NCBI RefSeq assembly: GCF_004357985.1
Contig: NZ_SMTF01000002.1
Coordinates: 1 to 64,000 of the forward strand
Length of the DNA: 64,000 nucleotides
DNA from: Luteimonas aestuarii
Lineage (GTDB): Bacteria > Pseudomonadota > Gammaproteobacteria > Xanthomonadales > Xanthomonadaceae
Direction of reading: 5' to 3'
Shown: positions 37,271-46,200 of the stretch, in pieces
Layout of the letters: every line of letters starts with the position of its first letter
Numbering within the stretch: the stretch's first letter is position 1
Notes under the pieces: generated by a model
Told to the model about the DNA's origin: nothing
The model's database searches: none
What the model saw: only the letters and a program-made list of their open reading frames with translations
Position numbers and translations under genes: made by a program

Positions 37271-37972
37271 GTGCTGCTGGAACCGCATCCGCAGTTGTGC
37301 GTGCAGCGCCTGTCCGTCGGCGAAGAAGGTGCGCCCGTGGTGGTCATCGACCAGCTGGTGCGCGAGCCGGAGCGCCTGCTGCGCAAGGCGGGTCGCCTGC
37401 GGTTCACGCCGCAGGGCGCGATGTTCCCGGGGGTGCGTGCGCGCGCGCCGCTGTCGTATGAAGTGTTCGTCGAGGGCGTGCTGCGCCCGCTGCTGGACGA
37501 GGTGTTCGGGCTGCCGCGCGACGCGCGGCTGGCCTTCCCGATGTGCCACTACTCGCTGGTCACGCAGGCGCCGGAGCGCTTGGCCTTCCTGCAGCGCATC
37601 CCGCACATCGACTCCACCACCGCGCTGGGCCTGGCGACCGTCCACTACCTGTTCCGCGCCGCATGGGGCGGCACCGCGTTCTATCGCCACCGCGGCACCG
37701 GCTACGAGACCGTGGACGAAGCCCGCCGCGACGGCTACTACGCCGCACTTGAGCACGAAGCTAAGGGCGAGCACGCGCCGGCAACTGGCTACATCGACGG
37801 CGACACCGAGCTGTTCGAACGCATCGCCAGCATCGATGGCGTGTTCAACCGCATGATCGTCTACCGCCGCAATGCCCTGCATTCGGGCAACATCGACAGC
37901 CGCCGCGTCCCGCCGGCCGACCTGCAGGCCGGGCGCCTGTCGATCAACAGTTTCATCGATGTGAAACCCTGA
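37271..37972 (+). CDS. DUF6445-like putative Fe(II)/2OG oxygenase
   Basis: A 233-residue protein starting with GTG 6 bases after the halogenase stop. I recognise it as the small protein (DUF6445 type) that follows halogenase-like genes in TBDT loci. Visible features suggest a double-stranded beta-helix oxygenase: PHIDST gives an HxD motif, ALHSGN a later histidine, and GRLSINSF an R-x-S motif for 2-oxoglutarate, in the right order and near the usual spacing. The GGTAFYRHRGTGYE block between them resembles prolyl-hydroxylase-like sequences. No signal peptide. The function is inferred only. Confidence 0.75.
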   Translation: MLLEPHPQLCVQRLSVGEEGAPVVVIDQLVREPERLLRKAGRLRFTPQGAMFPGVRARAPLSYEVFVEGVLRPLLDEVFGLPRDARLAFPMCHYSLVTQAPERLAFLQRIPHIDSTTALGLATVHYLFRAAWGGTAFYRHRGTGYETVDEARRDGYYAALEHEAKGEHAPATGYIDGDTELFERIASIDGVFNRMIVYRRNALHSGNIDSRRVPPADLQAGRLSINSFIDVKP

Positions 37973-38024
37973 TCCCGTCGCCCCCGCCGCTGCGCCCGGG
38001 TGCAGCCCCTGCGACGCCCGCGGG

Positions 38025-38030
38025 TAGAAT
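38025..38030 (+). promoter_or_regulatory. -10 box TAGAAT of uvrD, leaderless spacing
   Basis: TAGAAT ends 6 bases before the uvrD ATG, leaving no space for a ribosome binding site. Same spacing as at fabG, polA and hemF. Confidence 0.6.
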
Positions 38031-38036
38031 GGGCGC

Positions 38037-40217
38037 ATGGATGTTTCCCACCTGCTCGACGGGCTGAATGCAGCCCAGCGCGAGGCCGTGTCCGCGCCCG
38101 ATGGCCACTATCTCGTCCTCGCCGGTGCCGGCAGCGGCAAGACCCGCGTGCTCACCCATCGCATCGCCTGGCTGAACGAGGTGGTCGGGGTGCCGGTGCA
38201 CGGCATCTTCGCGGTCACCTTCACCAACAAGGCCGCGGCCGAGATGCGCCATCGCGTCGATGCGCAGCTGCGCCACGGTTCGCGCGGCCTGTGGATCGGC
38301 ACCTTCCACGGCCTGGCGCATCGCCTGCTGCGCCTGCACTGGCAGGACGCGAGGCTGCCGGAAGGTTTCCAGATCCTCGACAGCGACGACCAGCTGCGCC
38401 TGGTCAAGCGGGTGGTGCAACAACTGGAGTTCGACGAGGCGAGGTTCCCGCCCAAGCAGGTCATGTGGTGGATCAACGCGCAGAAGGACGAAGGGCGTCG
38501 CCCGCAGCACATCCAGGCCAGCGGCGACGAGTGGTCGGAGGTGATGCTCAAGAGCTACGTGCTGTACCAGGAGCGCTGCGACCGTGCCGGGCTGGTGGAC
38601 TTCGCCGAAATCCTGCTGCGCGCGCACGAGCTGCTGCGCGACACGCCGGCGCTGCTGGCGCACTACCGCCAGCGCTTCGGCCACCTGCTGGTGGACGAGT
38701 TCCAGGATACCAACAGCATCCAGTACGCCTTCGTGCGCGTGCTGGCCGGTGACAGTGGCAAGGTGTTCGTGGTCGGCGACGACGACCAGGCCATCTATGG
38801 CTGGCGCGGCGCCAAGGTGGAGAACGTGCAGAAGTTCCTGCGCGACTTCCCCGGCGCGCAGACCATCCGGCTGGAACAGAACTACCGGTCCTCCGCCAAC
38901 ATCCTGGGCGCGGCCAACGCGGTCATCGCGCACAACCCGGACCGCCTCGGCAAGCAGCTGTGGACCGACAGCGGCGAGGGTGAGCCGGTCGACCTGTACG
39001 CCGCGTACAACGAGATCGACGAAGCGCGCTTCGTGATCGAGCGCATCGCGCAGTGGGTGCGCGATGGCGGCAGCCATGGCGACTGCGCCATCCTCTACCG
39101 CAGCAACGCGCAGTCGCGCGCGTTCGAGGAACACCTGCTGGCCGAGCAGGTGCCGTACCGCGTGTACGGCGGCATGCGCTTCTTCGAGCGTGCGGAAGTG
39201 AAGGACACCCTGGCCTACCTGCGGCTGGTGGCCAACCGCGCCGACGACGCGGCGTTCGAGCGCGCCGTCAACACGCCGACGCGCGGCATCGGCGACCGCA
39301 CGCTGGACGAGGTGCGGCGCATGGCGCGCACTGCCGGCGTGTCGCTGTGGGAGGCCTCGCTGCGCGTGCAGCAGGGCGGTGCGCTGCAGGCACGGGCGCG
39401 CAATGCGCTGGCCGGTTTCCATGCGCTGCTCGACGGCATTGCGTCGGAAGTGGCGGAGCTGCCGCTCAAGGACAAGATCGACCACGTGCTGCTGCGCTCG
39501 GGCCTGCGCGTGCATTACACCAACGAATCCAAGGGCGCGGCCGACTCGCGCGTCGACAACCTCGACGAGCTGGTGTCGGTGGCCTCGCGCTTCGTCAAGG
39601 GCGACGATGACGATGCCGCGCAGCTGTCCGAACTGGTGGCCTTCCTCGCCTACGCCGCGTTGGAAGCCGGCGAGGGCCAGGCACAGGTGGGCGAGGACGG
39701 CGTGCAGCTGATGACCCTGCACAGCGCCAAGGGCCTGGAGTTTCCGCTGGTGTTCCTGGCCGGCATGGAGGAGGGGCTGTTCCCCAACGCGCGCTCCATC
39801 GAGGAAAGTGGGCGGCTGGAGGAAGAGCGACGCCTGGCCTACGTGGGCATCACCCGCGCGCGGCAGAAGCTGGTGCTGTGCTACGCCGAGTCGCGCCGCC
39901 TGCACGGGCAGGACATGTACGGCGTGCCCTCGCGCTTCCTGCGCGAGATCCCGGCCGACCTGCTGCACGAAGTGCGGCCGCGGGTGCAGGTCTCGCGTCC
40001 CGCGTTCGCGCCGCAGCCGCGCCGCGACTGGGGCCACGCGTCGCTGGACCAGTCACCGGGGCTGAAGCTCGGCCAGAACGTAGTGCACGCCAAGTTCGGC
40101 GCCGGCGTGGTCACCGACCTGGAAGGCGGCGGCGCGCATGCGCGGGTGCAGGTGAACTTCGACGAAGCCGGCAGCAAGTGGCTGGTGATGGCCTACGCGA
40201 ACCTGCAGCCGGCGTAG
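38037..40217 (+). CDS. uvrD: DNA helicase II (UvrD)
   Basis: A 726-residue superfamily 1 helicase. Walker A GAGSGKT is at residues about 30-36, followed by AVTFTNKAAAEM (motif Ia), VDEFQDTN (motif II), GDDDQAIYGWRGA (motif III), LEQNYRS (motif IV), LMTLHSAKGLEFPLVFLAGMEEGLFP (motif V) and EEERRLAYVGITRARQKL (motif VI). UvrD unwinds DNA in nucleotide excision repair and mismatch repair. The length matches the family (about 720). C-terminal PGLKLGQNVVHAKFGAGVVTDLEGGG is the UvrD/PcrA Tudor-like tail that binds RNA polymerase. It stands alone after the TBDT gene block. Confidence 0.95.
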   Translation: MDVSHLLDGLNAAQREAVSAPDGHYLVLAGAGSGKTRVLTHRIAWLNEVVGVPVHGIFAVTFTNKAAAEMRHRVDAQLRHGSRGLWIGTFHGLAHRLLRLHWQDARLPEGFQILDSDDQLRLVKRVVQQLEFDEARFPPKQVMWWINAQKDEGRRPQHIQASGDEWSEVMLKSYVLYQERCDRAGLVDFAEILLRAHELLRDTPALLAHYRQRFGHLLVDEFQDTNSIQYAFVRVLAGDSGKVFVVGDDDQAIYGWRGAKVENVQKFLRDFPGAQTIRLEQNYRSSANILGAANAVIAHNPDRLGKQLWTDSGEGEPVDLYAAYNEIDEARFVIERIAQWVRDGGSHGDCAILYRSNAQSRAFEEHLLAEQVPYRVYGGMRFFERAEVKDTLAYLRLVANRADDAAFERAVNTPTRGIGDRTLDEVRRMARTAGVSLWEASLRVQQGGALQARARNALAGFHALLDGIASEVAELPLKDKIDHVLLRSGLRVHYTNESKGAADSRVDNLDELVSVASRFVKGDDDDAAQLSELVAFLAYAALEAGEGQAQVGEDGVQLMTLHSAKGLEFPLVFLAGMEEGLFPNARSIEESGRLEEERRLAYVGITRARQKLVLCYAESRRLHGQDMYGVPSRFLREIPADLLHEVRPRVQVSRPAFAPQPRRDWGHASLDQSPGLKLGQNVVHAKFGAGVVTDLEGGGAHARVQVNFDEAGSKWLVMAYANLQPA

Positions 40218-40301
40218 CGCGCGCGATACGCTGAACATGGGGGTGCGGACCGCGCCCTTCGGTTCGGCACGGTCAAACCCCGTAGCGCTCCTCCAGGTCA
40301 C

Positions 40302-40703
40302 TCAATCATCGCCGACGACCCGCAGCATGGGACGTTGCCGGCCGAGCGCATCGGCGTGGATGCGGACGATCGGGCCCGGATCCGGGTCGCCGATGGTGTT
40401 GCGGCTCATCACGAAGATGCCGTGTTCGTCGCAGAACCGCATCATCCACACGATGTCTTCCACGCCGGAGGGCAACAGCATGGCCGCGATCAGGTGCCGC
40501 GCGGGCTGGTCCATGTCGTCGACGGCGCGGATCTGTGCGGCCACGTCCACTACCAGCTTGCCCTTCAGCAGTGGCAAGGGTGCGCGCCCGGCGCTGGGCG
40601 CGGATTCCACGATCCAGCCGCGGACGATCACGTCGAACCCGGTGATCGGGATCGCGGGTGAGGGCAGCAGGTGGGGGAGGTCCTTCATCGCGGCAGCGTC
40701 CAT
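40302..40703 (-). CDS. Hypothetical protein downstream of the S8 protease
   Basis: A 133-residue protein with no signal peptide, membrane segment or family I can name. Features: two strand-rich stretches (FDVIVRGWIVES and LKGKLVVDVAAQIRAVDD), then VEDIVWMMRFCDEHGIFVMSRNTIGD. It starts 16 bases after the S8 protease stop and is probably the last gene of the peptidase operon. It could be an accessory or immunity-like factor, but this is a guess. An internal ATG 15 bases later is an alternative start. Confidence 0.65.
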   Translation of the reverse strand: MDAAAMKDLPHLLPSPAIPITGFDVIVRGWIVESAPSAGRAPLPLLKGKLVVDVAAQIRAVDDMDQPARHLIAAMLLPSGVEDIVWMMRFCDEHGIFVMSRNTIGDPDPGPIVRIHADALGRQRPMLRVVGDD

Positions 40704-40718
40704 GCGCGTTCCTGGGCG

Positions 40719-42590
40719 TCACTCACGTCGTTGCGCAAGCAGTTCAAGCGAGCGGCGGGGATTGATCAGGTTGCGCCGCCCGTCGTCGCTGCGTTCGGCG
40801 CCGTCGAGGATCAGTTGCACCACCTCGGCGACGCTCAACGTTGGAACGAGCGCGAAGAGTTTCGCGGCGAGGTTTGTGACCTGGGGTGCGGCGAGCGACG
40901 TGCCATGCCAGTGCATCCGTCGTCCGCCCGGTACCGGGCCGTCCACCTCGTAGCCGTTCGCGTGCACGCGAACCAGCCGGCCGTGGCTGGTGAAGCCGGT
41001 CTCGTCGCCAGCCTGGTCCACGGCGCCGGCGGTCAGCACGTTGGGCAGGTCGATCCCGGCGGGGATGGCCTGGATGAAATCGACGTCCTCGTCGCTGTTG
41101 CCGGCAGCGGGCACGAACAGGATGTCCGGCGCGCTGCGGATCGCTTCGGTCAACGCCTCCGAGACAATGACAAACAGGGCGATGGCTTCGGCCCTGCGCT
41201 GCTCCGGCGTGCCGCCGAGGCCATGCGCTTCCAGGCTGCGTTCGATATCGAGTGGCGACCAGATCCAGCTGAGGTTAACCACGCGTACGCCTTGCGATTT
41301 CAGGTAGTCCACGATTTCACGATACATGCGCGCATTGGCTTCGACCCGCTCGCGGGTGAATGGCGGCGGCGGGAATTCGCTGGGGAAGGTGTCGCGTGCC
41401 ACCAGTAGGCGCGCGGCGGGATTGCCCTGAAGCGCGACACCGGCAACGTGCGTGCCATGCACGTAGTTGAAGTACAGCATCGTGCCTTCCATGAACGGTC
41501 CGATGTCGTCTGGCGAAAGGCCGGCGACATGCGCACGGAAGGCATCGGCTTCGGGACTGTCGATCTGGTACTGGCTGTCCAGCGAGCCTTTCAGGTGCTG
41601 GTAAAGCATGTCCTCGCTCTCCCGCTGTTCAGGCGACAATGGCAGCAGCAGGCCGGATTCGCGGTTGCTGTGGATGTCGAAGGCGATGCCGTGCATTTCG
41701 TCCAGACGACCTTCGGCCCGCGCCGCGGCATCGACATGTAGCTGTCCGGGGAACAGGCTGGTGTCGACCCCGGAATCCCAGATGCCAACGATCACCGGCG
41801 ACAGGTCTTCGCGCCCGTACAGCGAGATGTCGCGGTCCAGCCAGATGTTGGGTTTGCGCACATGGTTGGCGGCGATGTATGCGTCCAGTGCAGCGAGCTG
41901 CGCGGCGGCATGGGGCACCATGAAGTCCAGCGCGACCTTGAAGTTGGCGAGTTGCGCGAAGAGTTCACGGCTGAGCGCGCCCGATGCCTGCTGCACTGGG
42001 TCGATCCGACTGGCGACGATACCGGCGATGATGTTGGCGTTAAGCACGTCTATGCCATTGCGCATCTCGCGGATGTCGTTGCGCACGACGCCCCATGGCA
42101 TGGGTTCGAGTGCTTCGGCCATGTGCTTGCGGATCGCCTCGTCGCGCAGGGACGCGTCGCTGCCGCGCTCGATGGCATCGGCGTAGGCGGCATGGCGAAG
42201 GCCGGTGATCCACTGCTCGGACGGCTTGGTCTGCAGCGCGCGCAGGCGCGCGTTGTAGTCGCGTGCTGCGCTGGCGTCGCCACGCAGCAGGGCGAGGTCG
42301 CGCAGGGTGGCGTAGAGGGTGCCTTGCGCGGCTGCGTCCTGGATGTCGTGCGTCGCCAGGGTCTGCTCGATGTCGGCACTCACGCGCCGGGCGAGCTCAT
42401 GGAACGCCTCTTCGTCGCTGAGCAGTTCCGAAGGCTTCCGGTCAAGCGGGAAGCTGCTTGACGGAAGTTCGGCCTGGGTGCGGACCACCACGCGTGGCGC
42501 GGCATCGGCGTCTCCGGGCGGGGCGGCCAAGCCTTTCGACCCCATCATCCCGGCCACAGCAAGGACGAGCATCAGGCACATGCGGATCAT
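40719..42590 (-). CDS. Secreted S8 (subtilisin-like) serine protease
   Basis: A 623-residue protein with a signal peptide (LMLVLAVAGMMGSKGLA region). The catalytic triad is visible: Asp272 in VGIWDSGVDTS, His378 in HGTHVAGVAL, Ser565 in HGTSLAAPQV; the oxyanion Asn is in FVPAAGNSDED. The roughly 250-residue region ahead of the Asp is helical and not a short I9 propeptide, and the Asp-His distance (106 residues) is much larger than in subtilisin, so this is an unusual subfamily. Start is in an ATGA overlap with the peptidase gene upstream, so it is coupled to it. The LuxR-type regulator gene diverges from this operon. Confidence 0.88.
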   Translation of the reverse strand: MIRMCLMLVLAVAGMMGSKGLAAPPGDADAAPRVVVRTQAELPSSSFPLDRKPSELLSDEEAFHELARRVSADIEQTLATHDIQDAAAQGTLYATLRDLALLRGDASAARDYNARLRALQTKPSEQWITGLRHAAYADAIERGSDASLRDEAIRKHMAEALEPMPWGVVRNDIREMRNGIDVLNANIIAGIVASRIDPVQQASGALSRELFAQLANFKVALDFMVPHAAAQLAALDAYIAANHVRKPNIWLDRDISLYGREDLSPVIVGIWDSGVDTSLFPGQLHVDAAARAEGRLDEMHGIAFDIHSNRESGLLLPLSPEQRESEDMLYQHLKGSLDSQYQIDSPEADAFRAHVAGLSPDDIGPFMEGTMLYFNYVHGTHVAGVALQGNPAARLLVARDTFPSEFPPPPFTRERVEANARMYREIVDYLKSQGVRVVNLSWIWSPLDIERSLEAHGLGGTPEQRRAEAIALFVIVSEALTEAIRSAPDILFVPAAGNSDEDVDFIQAIPAGIDLPNVLTAGAVDQAGDETGFTSHGRLVRVHANGYEVDGPVPGGRRMHWHGTSLAAPQVTNLAAKLFALVPTLSVAEVVQLILDGAERSDDGRRNLINPRRSLELLAQRRE

Positions 42591-44811
42591 GGCGCGGCTC
42601 CCGCGGTTCCGTTGCCGGTGTCGACGCGCGTCACCTCCAGCACGAATGCCGCGATGTCCGCCGCCCAGTCCTTGTTCGCATCGGCGGTCGAGCCGATGCC
42701 GTGGCCGCTGGCGTAGTCGAGGCGGTAGATCACCGGCTTCGCCGATGCCGCCTGCATGCGGGCGACGAACTTGTTCGACTCCCAGACGTCCACGCGGGGA
42801 TCGTTCACGCCGTGGATGACCAGCCAGGGGGGTATGCACGGCCGTCCTCGATGCGCTGGTAGACGGACATGCCGCGTGCGGCGGCCGCGCCCTCGGGTGT
42901 GCGGATATCACCGAACTCGGCATAGTGGTTCGGGCCATTCTGGCTGGCCGACAGCATGCGAAGCACGTCGGTTACGCCGACGTCGTTGACCGCCCCGGCG
43001 AACAGGTCGGGACGTTCGTGCACGGCGTTGCCGATCAGGATGCCGCCGGCGCTCACCCCCATGCCCACGAGCTGCGCGGGGACGGTGATGCCCTGCGCCA
43101 CCAGGGCCTCGGCGCAGGCGATGAAATCCTTCCAGGTGTTGGGCTTCCGTGCCAGATGGCCCGCCTTGCGCCACGCATCGCCATGCTCGCCACCGCCGCG
43201 CACGTGGCAGGTGGCATGGGCGATGCCTTGGGCGATCGCCGCGAACCGCAGCGGGTTGAACAGGGGATCCTCGGAGATCCCGTATGCGCCATAGCCGTAC
43301 AGCAGCACACGCTGCTCACCGGGTGGCTTGAGATTGCCGAAATGCACCAGTGACAAAGGTACCTGCGTGCCGTCGTGGCTGGTTGCCACAAGGTCACGGC
43401 TTTGCAGGGGCGACAGATCCAAGCCTTGCGCCGTCGGCTTCAGGTGGGTCGGGACCACGCTGCCATCGGCCTGCACCAGGAAGTCCTGCGACGGCGCGGT
43501 CCAGGACTCGAGCAGCACGAACCTGCCGGCCAGCACCGGGTCCATGGGCGAAATGTAGGGATTGCCGCTGCGCGGGAACCGGATCGTGGTCTCGCCCCTG
43601 CCGTCGAAGCCGATGCGCTTGAGGTCGATGTACACGCCATCGCGCTCGCGGAAGTACAGGCCATCGGTGGACACCGCCAGGCTTTCGATGGGCCTGTCGC
43701 CGGCTGGCCGCAGCACTTGACGCGCGCCTGTCGCCAGGTCGTATTCGACGATCTCTCCGTTGGGCGAGCGGGTGGAAATGGCGTGCAGCTTGCCGTCGAG
43801 CGGTTGTCCGCCCCACTGGTTGAGGTCGCCGGTCCCGAAGATGCGCCGCCATCCCGCGTCCGGATCGCCCAGCTGCGACGCTGGCAGTACCCAGGCCGAG
43901 TAGTGGTTTTCGGTGCCCGACGCCATGGCCACGGCGAAAGGCTCGCCGGCGCGACGCATCACCGCGACCACATGCTCCGGGGGCAGGCCTTCGGGAGGGT
44001 GACGGCTGCGCGTGCCGAACACGTGCAGGTCCTGTTCGATGGGATTGCCCACGCGATGCAGGAAGACCTGCGAGTCCTTCCAGGCCTCGGTCGGCGGCGC
44101 GTCCGGCGCGGCCGGGTTGAACCGGCCCAGCAGCATGCGGTCCTCGTCCAGCCAGGTGATCCAGCCCAGCCAACTACGGGGCAGGGGGCCGTCCAACTGT
44201 TCGCCGTTGTCGACGTCCAGCACGTAGAAATCCGACATTTCCGAGCCATTGGCGCCGGCCGCCACCGCCACCCGCCTGCCGCTGGGCGAGGGGACATACC
44301 AGCTGATCGCATGGGTCTGCCCTGGCGTGTCGAGCCGGGAGGGATCGAACACCAGGCGCGGCGTACCGCGCAGGCCGTCACGGACGTACAGCTTCTGCGT
44401 GGGTTCGCCTGCCTCGCGCCGCCGATAGAACATCCTAGTCGCGGTCGCGGGCCGGATATCGCTGCTGCTGAAGGCGAGCATCGCGTCCGCATCGTCCAGC
44501 GCGGCGCGGATGCGCGCCCGCCCGGGCATCCCGTCCAGCACGCGCCGTGCATGGTCGGCCTGGGCCTTCATCCACGCCTGCGTGTCCGGGTCGTCCAGCT
44601 GTTCGAGGTTCCGGTAAGGGTCCACCACCTCGAAGCCGGGGTAGGTGTCGGTGGCGGGCACCGATTTCGCCTTCGGTGGCGTCTCCGCAGCGACCGGCGT
44701 GCTGCACACGGCCAGCAGGCTGGCGTTGATCAGGGTAAAGACGAGGGCAGCCATGCGCTGCGTGGCGGCTTGACTGGCCGTGGAACGAATGGCATCGGGG
44801 GATGCGCGCAT
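42587..44811 (-). pseudogene. Prolyl oligopeptidase family gene with a one-base frameshift
   Basis: An S9A-type gene read in two frames. The upstream frame has a signal-like hydrophobic N-terminus, a beta-propeller and the catalytic VGMGVSAGGILIG, but after RAYPP it changes to GWSSTA and stops at about 42805. The next frame continues WLVIHG, then NDPRVDVWESNKFVARM and YASGHGIGST, which are the Asp and His blocks of the prolyl oligopeptidase active site. The break lies in a run of 6 C (minus strand) where 7 are needed. A sequencing error, a real mutation or slippage are all possible. AAGGAG lies before the ATG. The stop of the second frame overlaps the S8 start (ATGA), showing that the full gene was in use. 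Confidence 0.85.
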
Positions 44812-44923
44812 CAGGTGCTCCTTGCGATGTAGGGCGGGGGGTTCACAGGCCTTGCTTGCACGGATGCGCAACGGTGGCGACGGGCACGGCGGCCGGTGGC
44901 CTGCTGGCACTGCCGTGGACGTT

Positions 44924-44951
44924 GTAGGAGACTGCGGATGGAGTCCGCTAC
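44924..44951. promoter_or_regulatory. Imperfect inverted repeat before the LuxR-type gene
   Basis: Arms GTAGGAGACT and AGTCCGCTAC (8 of 10 positions complementary) around an 8-base centre, 20 bases before the regulator ATG. A candidate autoregulatory operator or mRNA hairpin. Confidence 0.4.
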
Positions 44952-44971
44952 TCCCAGACAGGAGTGTCGAG

Positions 44972-46117
44972 ATGCTCGATGCCGGTGCGGTCACGCAGGC
45001 CATTGGCCGTATTTACGAAACGATGCTCGACGACCGCGCCGAGAGCGCCTGGCTCGACGCGGTCCGCGATTGCGTGGGGGCCGAGCATGCCGTGCTGTCT
45101 GACACCACCGGGCCCACGCTGGCGATGCACATCAGCCGGGTGGACGATGGCATGTTGCCGCTCGCGCAGCGGCTGTCCGCCACCACCATGTACGATCCCG
45201 CGCTGGCCAGCATGCCGGTGCGGGCCGCGCGCCGCATGTCGGATTTCTCCCCGATCCGGGAGCTGATGCGGACCGATCTGTACGAAGATCTGTTGCGGCC
45301 GCTGCATGGCGGCCATGCGCTCGCGTTCACGTGGCGGACCGGGGCGGGCCGTGCGGCGATCGCCATCTGTCGCGATGCCACGCGCAATCACGACTATGGC
45401 GATGATGAAGTCGCTGCCATGCAACCGCTGCTGCAGCATCTGCACAATGCCTTCCAGTTGCGCATGACCTTCCTTGCGCAGCAGGCGGTGATGCACCGGG
45501 CCCATGCCGCGCTCGATGCGATCCAGGATGGCGTTGCCATCGTCGGTGTCGACGGGCGCGTTCGCTACGTGAATCCCGCCGCGCGCGCGATGCTGCTCGA
45601 TGGCGGTGCGCTACAGCTCGATCGCGGCGCGCTCCGTGCAGCGCGTTCCGAGGACGAACACAGGCTGTTCGCGTTGGTGCGCAGCACGGTGGCGTTGCGT
45701 GCAGGCATGTCATCGGCGTTCGCGCAGCACGCGGATGACTCCGCGACCGGCGGTGGCATCCCGATCGCGCTGCGGCGCGATCCGCCCCGACGTCCATTGC
45801 TGGCCACGGTGGCACCGGCCGTTTCCACGATGGGCCTGCACGGAGTCCCGGCATTCGCCGATGCCGCAATGCTGGTGCTGCGCGATCCGGACCAGAAGCG
45901 CGCACCGGCGATCGGCGTACTGCTGGAGATGTTCCGCCTCACCCGGCGCGAGGCCCAGCTCGCACTGGCGCTGCAGGCCGGCGAGGCGCTGTCGGTGGCC
46001 GCGGCACGCCTCGGGATCACCGAAGGCACCGCGCGGCAGTACCTGAAGAGCGTGTTCGCCAAGACCGGCGTCGAGCGCCAGTCCGAGCTGGCGGTGCTGC
46101 TGCGCAACCTCGCCTGA
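44972..46117 (+). CDS. LuxR-family transcriptional regulator
   Basis: A 381-residue protein. The N-terminal 150 residues look like a GAF-like or unknown sensor domain; a PAS-like segment (HAALDAIQDGVAIVGVDGRVRYVNPAARAML) follows near 180-215. The C-terminus has a GerE-type helix-turn-helix: FRLTRREAQLALALQAGEALSVAAARLGITEGTARQYLKSVFAKTGVERQSELAVLL. It has no signal peptide. It is divergent from the prolyl oligopeptidase / S8 protease operon, so control of those secreted peptidases is likely but unproven. GACAGGAGTG precedes the ATG. Confidence 0.8.
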   Translation: MLDAGAVTQAIGRIYETMLDDRAESAWLDAVRDCVGAEHAVLSDTTGPTLAMHISRVDDGMLPLAQRLSATTMYDPALASMPVRAARRMSDFSPIRELMRTDLYEDLLRPLHGGHALAFTWRTGAGRAAIAICRDATRNHDYGDDEVAAMQPLLQHLHNAFQLRMTFLAQQAVMHRAHAALDAIQDGVAIVGVDGRVRYVNPAARAMLLDGGALQLDRGALRAARSEDEHRLFALVRSTVALRAGMSSAFAQHADDSATGGGIPIALRRDPPRRPLLATVAPAVSTMGLHGVPAFADAAMLVLRDPDQKRAPAIGVLLEMFRLTRREAQLALALQAGEALSVAAARLGITEGTARQYLKSVFAKTGVERQSELAVLLRNLA

Positions 46118-46200
46118 AACACTGCGTGCCGGGCATCGCCCGTGGTCGTGATGCATCATGCGGCCCACGCCCTGCGGGGCATCGCCACGAGGACAGCACG

